From contig JAUYSA010000006.1 of assembly GCA_030696545.1 (NCBI GenBank), positions 1-32,966 of the forward strand: a stretch of 32,966 bases of DNA, written 5' to 3'. Below, in pieces: positions 17,322 through 25,170 of the stretch (its first letter is position 1; every line of letters starts with the position of its first letter). The position numbers and the translations under genes are program-made. The DNA comes from Hyphomonadaceae bacterium. Its GTDB lineage: Bacteria; Pseudomonadota; Alphaproteobacteria; Caulobacterales; Hyphomonadaceae. Below the pieces are notes generated by a model. That model was not told where the DNA came from. It saw only the letters and a list, made by a program, of their open reading frames with translations, and searched no databases.

Positions 17322-18797
17322 ATGTTGCATTTCGTCGCTACGAGGGGCGGGTTGAAACAGATCGAGCGTACGGATAGGCCCCGCTCCCAGGGCGCGAAGG
17401 TGTTTCTCGCTGCGACCGCGACGGCGCAGTTATGCGCCCTTGCGCGCTATACGATCCTTGCGCGCTTCCTTGGCCCCGAAGAGCTTGGCCTCGTCGCCAT
17501 GCTCACCCTGACATCCCAGTTCTTCCAGTCGATCACCGACAATGGCAGCGACAGGTTCCTGATTCAGGACAAGGATGGCGACACCCCCGCAGTTCAGGGT
17601 CTGGTTCAGGCCCTGTTCGTCAGTCGAGGCGCGGTCCAAGCCATTGGCCTGGCCCTGTTCGCCGGCCCCATCGCCCTCTATTTCCAGACACCGTCGTTGC
17701 AGCCGGCGCTAATTATATTGGCGTTGGCGCCGCTGATCTTCGGCTTCCTGCATCTCGACTTTCGTCGCGACCAGCGCCGCGCGGACTTCCGCTCGGAAGC
17801 GACCGTCACGCTCGTCAGCGAGATCCTCAGCCTCATCGTCACGGCTGTCGCGGCATTTATCACTCGGGACTTCACCGCCGTCCTCTACGGCTTGATCACG
17901 CGCTCGTTGGCCTACGCCGTGACATCCCACGTCTTGGCGAAGACCCCGTATCGGTTTAGCTACTCCAAAGAGCACGCTGCGCGGTTGGCGCGCTTTTCCG
18001 TCCCGCTGATGTTCAATGGCCTACTATTGTTCGTCGGCTCCCAGGGCGACCGCGTCGTCGTCGCCAATGAACTCGGCATTAGTCAGCTCGGTCACTACAC
18101 GGCGATCTTGATGCTGGCTTACTACCCCGCCAGTACGATCATGCGGTACATGGGCTCGATGCACCTGCCGCACATAGCGGCGGGCCGACACGACAACTCA
18201 CAACGCGATGCGGCGTCGGACACCATGGGCGGGCAGACGCTGATTCTCGCGGCCGGCATCGCCATGGGGTTCGCCCTCGTCGCGCCGACCGCCACCGTGC
18301 TACTCTTTGGAAATAGCTTCGCCCAGCCCGCGATCGTGATCGCCATGATCGGGATTTTTCAAGCGTTCCGCTTTATGCGCCAATGGCCCACCACCGTCGC
18401 ACTAGGCATCTCGCGGAGCGAAATCGTACTCGCCAACAACATCATGCGAATGTCGGGTTTGGCCTGCGCACTCTTCGCAGTCCGCCTCTACGGCGGCATG
18501 GTGAGCGTCACGGCCGGGTTCATTCTTGGCGAACTGCTGGCCTTAATCACCGCCATCGCCTTGGTCAACCGCGCCAGCGAGCGTCGACTGTTCCACGACT
18601 GGGATCGCATCGCCCTACTAGTGATCATCTCGCTGCTGGTCATCGGATGGACGACCGTAATCGAACATCACGGTATAGTCCGAATTACCGCTCTCGCCTT
18701 TGGAACGGTCGCGGCGTTGACCTGGCTCATCCGGCGAGAATGGGCGACAATCCAGCGCGCTTTAGCGTTAGGCATAGGCGTAATTCGCAAGACTTGA
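17322..18797 (+). CDS. Wzx-type oligosaccharide flippase
   Basis: A 491-residue polytopic membrane protein of the polysaccharide-biosynthesis/MATE-like flippase family, which moves lipid-linked repeat units to the periplasmic face. The N-terminus shows the family pattern GAKVFLAATATAQLCALARYTILARFLGPEELGLVAM, followed by a dozen or so hydrophobic helices. The ATG at 17322 has AAGG only three bases away; a TTG at 17352 (MKQIERTDRP) with GAGGGG at 17342-17347 is an equally good start and would shorten the protein by ten residues. The next gene, a Wzy-like polymerase, follows 64 bases later, making a wzx-wzy pair. Confidence 0.9.
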   Translation: MLHFVATRGGLKQIERTDRPRSQGAKVFLAATATAQLCALARYTILARFLGPEELGLVAMLTLTSQFFQSITDNGSDRFLIQDKDGDTPAVQGLVQALFVSRGAVQAIGLALFAGPIALYFQTPSLQPALIILALAPLIFGFLHLDFRRDQRRADFRSEATVTLVSEILSLIVTAVAAFITRDFTAVLYGLITRSLAYAVTSHVLAKTPYRFSYSKEHAARLARFSVPLMFNGLLLFVGSQGDRVVVANELGISQLGHYTAILMLAYYPASTIMRYMGSMHLPHIAAGRHDNSQRDAASDTMGGQTLILAAGIAMGFALVAPTATVLLFGNSFAQPAIVIAMIGIFQAFRFMRQWPTTVALGISRSEIVLANNIMRMSGLACALFAVRLYGGMVSVTAGFILGELLALITAIALVNRASERRLFHDWDRIALLVIISLLVIGWTTVIEHHGIVRITALAFGTVAALTWLIRREWATIQRALALGIGVIRKT

Positions 18798-18861
18798 CCG
18801 GCAAATTGACGCTCAGTCCTCGGACTAGTCAATGTTCAAGCCAAGACGAGAGGCCCTATAA

Positions 18862-20520
18862 GTGTTGCGGAAATTTCCGGTGAATAGCCTCTCAGAGGCG
18901 CTGGACGGCCTCCGCTCGCGGTGGGCCCGGGTTACGGCGACGCCGGTCGTCCTTAGCCCCTATGAAAATCCCCGCAGTCCCTTCTGGCGGCCATACGTTC
19001 GGTGGGCCCTAGTCCCGGCGTTTCTCTTTTTCTGCTTCTGCTACGGCTTCTACCATGCGCTGACGGCGCCCTACATGTTGGTACCCATGGCGTTTCCCGT
19101 GGCTGTGCTGGCGATCGTCGCGATCTGGGCGTTGCCGGATTCCCGCTACGCGCCGATCGGGGCCCTGGAGGTGATGTTCTTCACCTTCTTCATCGGGCTT
19201 ATCATGTGGCCCAACTACCTTGCCTTCTCCCCGCCGGGCCTCCCTTGGATCACCATGATCCGCCTGGTCGGCTTCCCTACGGTTCTTCTGCTCCTCGTAT
19301 CGGTATCGGTATCGAAGACAGTGCGAAGCGAGCTTCGCGCTGCGTTGAGTGCGATGCCGCCGGTCATAATCTTCCTAGTCATGTTCGCAGCGATCCAGAT
19401 CCTGACGACACCGCTGTCAGATCACCCCCAGGACACGGCTAACAAGGTGGTGCTGGCGCAAGTCAGTTGGACCGCCATGTTCTTCGCGGGCTGTTACGTG
19501 TTCCTCAAACCAGGACGCCCCGAGCGGTGGGCGGTCTTGCTTTGGATAATGTCTATCCTGATAGGGCTCGTCGGCTTCATGGAGGGCCGGCAAGGCCAGG
19601 TGCTGTGGGTAGGGCACATCCCCAACTTTCTAACGATCGAAGATGAGGCGGTCCTGCGCATCCTCGGCGGCCAGCAACGTGCGGCCATTGGCGTTCACCG
19701 CGTGCAGGCCACCTTCTCGACGAGCCTTGGGTTGGCGGAATTCCTCGCTCTCTGCGTACCGTTCATCATCCACTTTGCGTTCGGCCCCTATCGGCTTGCG
19801 ATCCGCATCGCGTCCGGCCTATCGATGCCGTTCTTGCTATACATCGTGCTGATCACAGACTCCCGCTTGGGGATGGTTGGATTCCTGCTGGGCTCCCTCA
19901 TCTACATGCTCTTCTGGGCGGCGCTGCGGTGGCGCCGAAGCAAGGAGAGCATCTTCGGGCCAGCGATCACGCTCGCCTACCCGGTCATCTTCACGCTCGC
20001 GATCATGGCGACATTCTTCGTCGGCCGGATACGCAATGAAGTCTGGGGCAACGGAGCCAACCAGGCCAGCAACCAAGGCCGCATCTCTCAGTACCAAGAT
20101 GCAATCCCGATGATCCTCAAAAACCCCCTGGGACACGGGATGGGACAAGGCGCCGAGGCGCTCGGGCACCGCAATCCAATAGGCATTCTGACGATCGACA
20201 CCTATTATATGATGATAGGCTTGGATTACGGCCTGCTTGGCATCGTCTCGTTCTATGGAATGCTGATTGCCGCCATCTACTACACTGGCAAATACGCGAT
20301 TAGCACGATCCCACGGAACAACGACACAGCTCTACTCATGCCGCTAAGCGTGGCCCTGGTGAACTTCCTGGTGATCAAGGCGGTCTTTAGTCAGCAGGAC
20401 AACCACCCGCTGATCTTCATGATGATCGGAATGGGCGCGGCCCTAGTCTATCGCGCCAAGATTGACCACGCCCAACAACGCGACCTATCGGCGCCTAGCC
20501 AAGCTAGCGCTCGCTCTTAA
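18862..20520 (+). CDS. Wzy-like polysaccharide polymerase / O-antigen ligase family protein
   Basis: A 552-residue inner-membrane protein with about 12 hydrophobic segments and a long periplasmic loop between roughly residues 370 and 440 that carries NPLGHGMGQGAEALG, a pattern common in the O-antigen ligase/polymerase (Wzy_C) family. It would join flipped repeat units into the polymer in the periplasm. The GTG at 18862 has GAGAGG at 18850-18855. It follows the flippase on the same strand and ends 23 bases before a convergent glycosyltransferase gene. Polymerase and ligase activities cannot be separated from sequence alone; the lack of a second such gene here favours polymerase. Confidence 0.85.
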   Translation: MLRKFPVNSLSEALDGLRSRWARVTATPVVLSPYENPRSPFWRPYVRWALVPAFLFFCFCYGFYHALTAPYMLVPMAFPVAVLAIVAIWALPDSRYAPIGALEVMFFTFFIGLIMWPNYLAFSPPGLPWITMIRLVGFPTVLLLLVSVSVSKTVRSELRAALSAMPPVIIFLVMFAAIQILTTPLSDHPQDTANKVVLAQVSWTAMFFAGCYVFLKPGRPERWAVLLWIMSILIGLVGFMEGRQGQVLWVGHIPNFLTIEDEAVLRILGGQQRAAIGVHRVQATFSTSLGLAEFLALCVPFIIHFAFGPYRLAIRIASGLSMPFLLYIVLITDSRLGMVGFLLGSLIYMLFWAALRWRRSKESIFGPAITLAYPVIFTLAIMATFFVGRIRNEVWGNGANQASNQGRISQYQDAIPMILKNPLGHGMGQGAEALGHRNPIGILTIDTYYMMIGLDYGLLGIVSFYGMLIAAIYYTGKYAISTIPRNNDTALLMPLSVALVNFLVIKAVFSQQDNHPLIFMMIGMGAALVYRAKIDHAQQRDLSAPSQASARS

Positions 20521-20543
20521 CCCTGAGCTCTGGAGGGTCAGCA

Positions 20544-21464
20544 CTAAGGGTTCAACCACTTGGGAGCCCCACGCTCATTCCGCACCCCTGCGGCGATCCC
20601 GGAGAGTCCATGGCCGAGTTGCCGCCAGGCACCATGCCGCGCATATCTGAGCAGCAGTTGGCCAGCCAGCGCGACCACCGCGATTGGTAGCCGAAGAACA
20701 TAGAGGTCGCGGGTCAATAGCACCGCGTTGCGCGCCGAGAGGTAGATCGGCGTCCGTGGGCGCCTTCGGATCTCCTCTCCGGCCCCGGTCGTGGTACCCT
20801 GGGCGTGCAGCACACGCGCTTCAGGCGCGTAGCCGAGACGGAGGCCCAGCTTGGCGCCGCGCAGGCACCACTCGACTTCCTCACAGTAGAGAAAATACTC
20901 CTCGCGCATCATTCCAGCGACCTGCAGGAAGCGGCGGCCCACAAGCATCGCCGCGCCGTTCAAATAGGACTGATCCCTCTCGATCATGAGCGGATCTACA
21001 GCGCAATCTAATGAATCGCCTATGCCGATGGATTCGGCGCGGGCGAACCACGCGCGCCAACGTCCGCCGTGCGATTGAATTTTGCCATTCGGCCTGTAGA
21101 GCGTGCAGCCGACCGCGTCGCAGTCGCCCTTCGCCAATCGGGCCACCTTCGCCGAAAGCGCTTCAGCCTCAGGCTTAGTGTCCGGATTTAGCACCCACCA
21201 CGCATCCGCGTCAGGCGAACTTCTCATGCCGATATTCACCCCCCCCGCGAAACCCACATTGTGCGGCGCCGCTATGACTCTCACGGTCTGTCCGCCCGAC
21301 AGCGTCGTCGGCAGACGGCTGTTCAAGATGTCGAACGCTTGGTGGCCGCCGTTTTCGCAAACCACGACCTCGAAGTCGCGATGCCTGGCCGTTTCCAGCG
21401 CATGCAGACATTCGGCGATGTCGTCGGGATTCCGGAAGCCGACTATGACGATGGCGACGTGCAT
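20544..21464 (-). CDS. Family 2 glycosyltransferase
   Basis: 306 residues from the ATG at 21464, which lies two bases after the upstream stop (TAG GC ATG); the longer frame upstream runs through the neighbouring gene. GT-A fold features are clear: AIVIVGFRNPDDIAECLHAL at the N-terminus, an acidic nucleotide-sugar site (WWVLNPDTKPE), NGAAMLVGRRFL, and YCEEVEWCLRGAKLGLRLGY in the rhamnosyltransferase style, with a hydrophobic C-terminal helix (LPIAVVALAGQLLLRY). It probably adds a sugar to the lipid-linked repeat unit at the inner face of the membrane, perhaps rhamnose given rfbBDA, but donor and acceptor are not determined. Confidence 0.92.
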   Translation of the reverse strand: MHVAIVIVGFRNPDDIAECLHALETARHRDFEVVVCENGGHQAFDILNSRLPTTLSGGQTVRVIAAPHNVGFAGGVNIGMRSSPDADAWWVLNPDTKPEAEALSAKVARLAKGDCDAVGCTLYRPNGKIQSHGGRWRAWFARAESIGIGDSLDCAVDPLMIERDQSYLNGAAMLVGRRFLQVAGMMREEYFLYCEEVEWCLRGAKLGLRLGYAPEARVLHAQGTTTGAGEEIRRRPRTPIYLSARNAVLLTRDLYVLRLPIAVVALAGQLLLRYARHGAWRQLGHGLSGIAAGVRNERGAPKWLNP

Positions 21465-21466
21465 GC

Positions 21467-22351
21467 CTACGCAGACCTTTCGGTGGCGAGCAGACGAAGC
21501 CCATCGATGCAACGCCACATTCTCAATCGGTAAAGGACCGCCAGGCCTGCGGCCTTCTGTCTGAAGGTTGCGAGTCGCTTGCTGCAGAGCACGCGCGGGG
21601 TATGGACCACGGCCGACATCGGCAGCGCGCAAGACTTCAGCAACCAGCGCAGACGCCCGCTAGGCTGCAGCACCGCCAGGCTGAACGCCTCCGAGCTCAG
21701 CCGGCGCCATTTTGCAGACAACTCGTCCCAGCTTCGACGGGCTGGATGTCCGACAATCGCTCCCGGCGCATATCCGATCCGGTAACCCATGGAACCGGCG
21801 CGCCAGCACCATTCCTTGTCCTCTGGCACGCCGACCTTGAAGCCGCCGACGTCGTCGAACATTTTGCGCGAGCAGAACAAATTGGCCGTCACCGTGAAGC
21901 CGCGCCCCTTCACGTAGGCCTCGTTGTCGAAGGCGAACTCCATCTCGAAGGCTTCAGCGGCGGTAAGACGCCGCGGGTCGTCGACCAGCACATCCATTCG
22001 ACCGCCGACGAAATCCACGCCCATCTCAAGGGCGCGCACACCTTCGGCCAGCCACCTCGCGTCCGGCCGGCAATCGCTGTCAGTGAACGCAAGGATGGTT
22101 CCAAGGCTCGCGGATACCCCACCATTGCGCGCCGGACCCGCCCCGCGCACTTCAACGACGACTAGCCGCGCGCGCCCGGCAATCAGGTCCCGAAGCGCAG
22201 CCTCGCCTTGCGGAGACCCATTGTCCGCAACGACAATCTCCATGTCGTCCCGGGCGAACGTCTGGTCAGAAAGGGCCTCAAGGCAAAGATCGAGAGATTT
22301 CAGATCATTATAGTGCGGCACGACCACACTGACTTTAGGGCTTAAGGTCAA
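21467..22351 (-). CDS. Family 2 glycosyltransferase
   Basis: 294 residues, GT-A fold. It has VSVVVPHYNDLKSLDLCLEAL at the start, VVADNGSPQ, the acidic motif FTDSDCRPD around residue 90 and a later GVPEDKEWCWRAG that supplies the catalytic acidic residue region. The start is a TTG at 22351 overlapping the stop of the acyltransferase gene upstream (TTGA), and its own stop is two bases before the next glycosyltransferase, so translation is tightly coupled through the three genes. The C-terminal third has basic and hydrophobic patches that could hold it at the membrane. Sugar specificity is unknown. Confidence 0.92.
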   Translation of the reverse strand: MTLSPKVSVVVPHYNDLKSLDLCLEALSDQTFARDDMEIVVADNGSPQGEAALRDLIAGRARLVVVEVRGAGPARNGGVSASLGTILAFTDSDCRPDARWLAEGVRALEMGVDFVGGRMDVLVDDPRRLTAAEAFEMEFAFDNEAYVKGRGFTVTANLFCSRKMFDDVGGFKVGVPEDKEWCWRAGSMGYRIGYAPGAIVGHPARRSWDELSAKWRRLSSEAFSLAVLQPSGRLRWLLKSCALPMSAVVHTPRVLCSKRLATFRQKAAGLAVLYRLRMWRCIDGLRLLATERSA

Positions 22352-22974
22352 CGCGCTGTCTCACGCCGCCAGTCACGCAACGTCTCGGCCGTGGGACCGT
22401 AGGCGAGATCCCGATGCTCGGCCACGAAGCGCCGCAATTTTTCGATATCCATCTCCCACCAGCGGCTCGCCTCGACGGCCTCCACCAGTTCCGGCGAGAA
22501 ACGGTCGCGCAATTTCCGCGCGGGATTGCCGGCCATGATCGCGTAGCGGTCGACGTTCTTGGTAACGACCGCCCCCGCGCCTATGACCGCACCACGGCCG
22601 ATGAACTTGCAACCCGGCAGGATCATAACGTTGTGCCCGACCCAAACGTCGTCTTCGACGACCAGCGGCGGATCGAGCCACTCCACATCCTTATCGACGA
22701 CTCCGAAGGAGCGCTCATAGAGCGCGGGATGGGTCGTCAAGGCGTCCATCGGGTGGTTGTTAGGCGCCGATCGCACCGTGTTGGCAAAAGAGCAGAACCG
22801 CCCGATCCGGATAGGGCCTGGCATCCTCCAGCGGTCGAAACAGCCGTAGGAATAGAGCCCAATCTGGATGTCGTAGTTTCTACTGAAGAAATTGCGCAGT
22901 TGGACATTATCGAACTGCCGCCTCCGCAAAAAGAACAGCCTCGCCCTGGTGATCGCGGATTTCAGAAGTCCCAC
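22348..22974 (-). CDS. Hexapeptide-repeat acyltransferase (CatB/xenobiotic acyltransferase type)
   Basis: 208 residues from a GTG at 22974 with GGGGGAA upstream. It shows left-handed beta-helix hexapeptides (IRIGRFCSFANTV; VVEDDVWVGHNVMILPG; IGRGAVIGAGAVVTKNV; YAIMAGNPARKLRDRF) and the loop with NNHPMDALTTHP at 72-83, where His74 would be the catalytic histidine. Such enzymes O-acetylate sugars using acetyl-CoA in the cytoplasm. It heads a three-gene unit with two glycosyltransferases and probably decorates the repeat unit. The acceptor is unknown. Confidence 0.92.
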   Translation of the reverse strand: MGLLKSAITRARLFFLRRRQFDNVQLRNFFSRNYDIQIGLYSYGCFDRWRMPGPIRIGRFCSFANTVRSAPNNHPMDALTTHPALYERSFGVVDKDVEWLDPPLVVEDDVWVGHNVMILPGCKFIGRGAVIGAGAVVTKNVDRYAIMAGNPARKLRDRFSPELVEAVEASRWWEMDIEKLRRFVAEHRDLAYGPTAETLRDWRRETAR

Positions 22975-23066
22975 GACGGCTTCCCCCTTGGTGTGTAGTT
23001 GGCGCGCATAGGCTTCGCGCCATCGGCTCGCTTGAAGCGATCGGTCCGGAGGCGGCCCGCAGGCTC

Positions 23067-23906
23067 CTACTCCGGAACGCTTCTCTTTCCGCGCGTCAGC
23101 TTTCGGTGCAACATGGGCGGAAGAAGATCCTGCATCAATTCTCTGTATTTAACGCGCACATCAACTGCATCCTTGGTTCCGGTCCGGACCTTAAACTGCG
23201 TCGTATGGTCCCGCTTCGCGGTATCCCACGTCGACGTATAGTAATACAGTGCAATAGACTTTCTCGGCACCGATTTCGGATGATTGATAGTCTCCGGATT
23301 GCCGTGAAAACTATCTGAATCGGTGTTGAAAATCACACATCGATTGAACAACGGGACAACATCCACGACCTTATTCTTCATGGACCTATCCCAGAGCTCA
23401 AGTTGCCCCCCATACTCAGGCAACCACTCCTTATTGAGATAGATCAATAAATTGATGCGGCGCTCGAGATTCATCGGCTTGTGGTGGTTGAAATCGGCGT
23501 GGATGGACAAGTGTCCGCCTTGCGAAATCTCGTGCAAACCTGCACCAAGAAAGAACGGATCAGGGATTAAGCCTTTGATACCCGTGATATTCTCCAGAAC
23601 TCGGATAAATGGTCGAGAATTGAAGCCATAGAAGAGGCTTCGATACCAAGGCGACAGCACGTCGGGACTGAAGTGCGTCTTGTATCTCTCTTGCTCCCGA
23701 TCGAAGCGGACGCCGCCTTCGCTGATGTTGACGGGGAACTCCCGCAGACACCGCTCAAGGATCTCTTCGGGCATGAAATCATCGATGACTACGTGAGGGA
23801 AAGGCCCGGCTGAATTGTAGCGCTCCGACAACTCGGCGCCGCGCTTCGCAGCCGCCTCCGGATCGATAAATCCGAACTCTCCATCCATCTCAGACAAGTA
23901 AGCCAT
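23067..23906 (-). CDS. 2-oxoglutarate/Fe(II)-dependent oxygenase
   Basis: 279 residues from the ATG at 23906, which has GGGGTGGAG eight bases upstream; the frame continues upstream to 23984 without support. The double-stranded beta-helix iron site is complete: His136-x-Asp138 (SIHADF), the distal His201 (SFHGNPE) and Arg215 (RKSIALYYY) for 2-oxoglutarate. The family is the 2OG-FeII_Oxy type that hydroxylates small molecules or side chains. It stands alone on the minus strand between the acyltransferase/GT unit and a divergent membrane acyltransferase. Parts of it are clearly AT-richer than the neighbours (40% GC in 23281-23340), hinting at transfer. The substrate is unknown; a sugar-linked acyl or amino-acyl group is one possibility. 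Confidence 0.9.
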   Translation of the reverse strand: MAYLSEMDGEFGFIDPEAAAKRGAELSERYNSAGPFPHVVIDDFMPEEILERCLREFPVNISEGGVRFDREQERYKTHFSPDVLSPWYRSLFYGFNSRPFIRVLENITGIKGLIPDPFFLGAGLHEISQGGHLSIHADFNHHKPMNLERRINLLIYLNKEWLPEYGGQLELWDRSMKNKVVDVVPLFNRCVIFNTDSDSFHGNPETINHPKSVPRKSIALYYYTSTWDTAKRDHTTQFKVRTGTKDAVDVRVKYRELMQDLLPPMLHRKLTRGKRSVPE

Positions 23907-24063
23907 TGATGCAACTCCACCCCTGATCTCAGCACACATCTGATAGTGAAAAATCCCTACCAAGTCGATATGAGCGCCACGCACGAAACACTAGGGCTGG
24001 CCCTCGCCGCAGATCCCACTTCGCCATAGGCTAAAGCGCAATTGTTTGAGATCGAATTTCCAC

Positions 24064-25137
24064 ATGCGTTCCATGTTAAACTCACTGCAGATCGGACGGG
24101 CCCTCGCGGCCCTCTCAGTAGCGGCATTTCACTTGTCAGTGGAGTTCGCCCCCGGGGAGTCCGCATTCGCAGACCTCACACGGCAGGGCCACGCCGGCGT
24201 GAATTTCTTCTTCGTGCTGTCCGAATTTATCATACTGCACGCACATGGGAAAGATATTGGCCACCCAAGACAAGTTGGTCTCTACCTAAGAAATCGCTTC
24301 ACGCGCGTCTATCCTGTTTACTGGCTTTACACCGCGATATTCGTCCTCGCCGTCATTGCACTAAACGGATCGACGTTGCTTCCGAAAACCATTTCGGGTT
24401 GGGTATCAACGGTATCTTTATTCAGATTCAGCAATGAGGCGACACCTCTCAGTGTCGCCTGGACGCTATTTTACGAGGTAGGATTCTACCTCACCTTCGC
24501 CGTCCTGATCATCCACAAGCGCCTCGGTCTGGCCGCGATGGCCGTTTGGGCCGCCGTGATCCTCGCGCTCCACCAAGTGCCGCCGCGGACCAGCCCGCTC
24601 GGCGTCTGGACATCTCTGCTCGGCGTCAACTTCTTCGTCGGCATGGCGGCCTGCTGGCTCTACCAGCGTCTCTCGCCGCGACTGGCGTTGGTCCCCCTGG
24701 TTGCCGGATTGATCGGATTCTTGTCGGTGGCCGTCTATGTCGATCAAGAGATGCCCGAGACCACCTTCATCCTCGCGATAGCGCTGTCGTGCGGCCTGGT
24801 CGTTCTCGGGGCAGCGACAATTGAGCGGGTTCACAGCATCTCCATGCCAGCCCTGACGGCGCTGGGGAACGCTTCCTACACGCTCTACCTCGTGCACCAA
24901 CATGTCCAAGGCCTGATCGGAGAGATCCTGTCCTATCTAGGCCTGGCGAACAGGCTTCCGGCCGACGCGCTTTTCGTCACGATTTTGATGTTAGGTGCCT
25001 TCGCGGCCTACTGCATCCACCGCCTTGTCGAAGTGCCGCTCATCGCGTTCGTACGTCGTGGGCGCACTCGCACCGATCCCAGCGAGCCTGGGAAGCGCTC
25101 CCCCACCAAACGGTCAGCGGACTCAAAGCCACTGTAG
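24064..25137 (+). CDS. OafA/YrhL-type membrane O-acyltransferase (acyltransferase 3)
   Basis: 357 residues from the ATG at 24064; a TTG at 24046 and an ATG at 24073 are alternatives and none has a strong ribosome site. It is a ten-helix inner-membrane protein of the acyltransferase-3 family with the usual early histidine (LSVAAFHLSVEF), the loop GHAGVNFFFVLSEFII, RNRFTRVYPVYWLY, and late YTLYLVHQHV. The family motif is normally FFVLSGF; here Gly is replaced by Glu (codon GAA), a notable change. It would move acyl groups across the membrane to the polysaccharide. It ends convergently with the large ligase gene, with a shared inverted repeat between them. Confidence 0.9.
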   Translation: MRSMLNSLQIGRALAALSVAAFHLSVEFAPGESAFADLTRQGHAGVNFFFVLSEFIILHAHGKDIGHPRQVGLYLRNRFTRVYPVYWLYTAIFVLAVIALNGSTLLPKTISGWVSTVSLFRFSNEATPLSVAWTLFYEVGFYLTFAVLIIHKRLGLAAMAVWAAVILALHQVPPRTSPLGVWTSLLGVNFFVGMAACWLYQRLSPRLALVPLVAGLIGFLSVAVYVDQEMPETTFILAIALSCGLVVLGAATIERVHSISMPALTALGNASYTLYLVHQHVQGLIGEILSYLGLANRLPADALFVTILMLGAFAAYCIHRLVEVPLIAFVRRGRTRTDPSEPGKRSPTKRSADSKPL

Positions 25138-25170
25138 TTCTAGCCTCACCCTAGAACGGTCAGGCTAGAA
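25138..25170. terminator. Inverted repeat between convergent genes
   Basis: TTCTAGCCT at 25138-25146 and AGGCTAGAA at 25162-25170 are exact complements with a 15-base loop. It starts at the base after the acyltransferase stop codon, and its right arm contains the stop codon (TAG, 25167-25165) of the minus-strand ligase gene. Without a T-run it may work as a two-way weak terminator or 3'-end stabiliser. Confidence 0.5.

Noticed and set aside
20517..20555. AACCCT...AGGGTT repeat between the polymerase and glycosyltransferase genes
   Set aside because: Only six pairs with a long loop, partly inside coding sequence and without a T-run; too weak to call a terminator.
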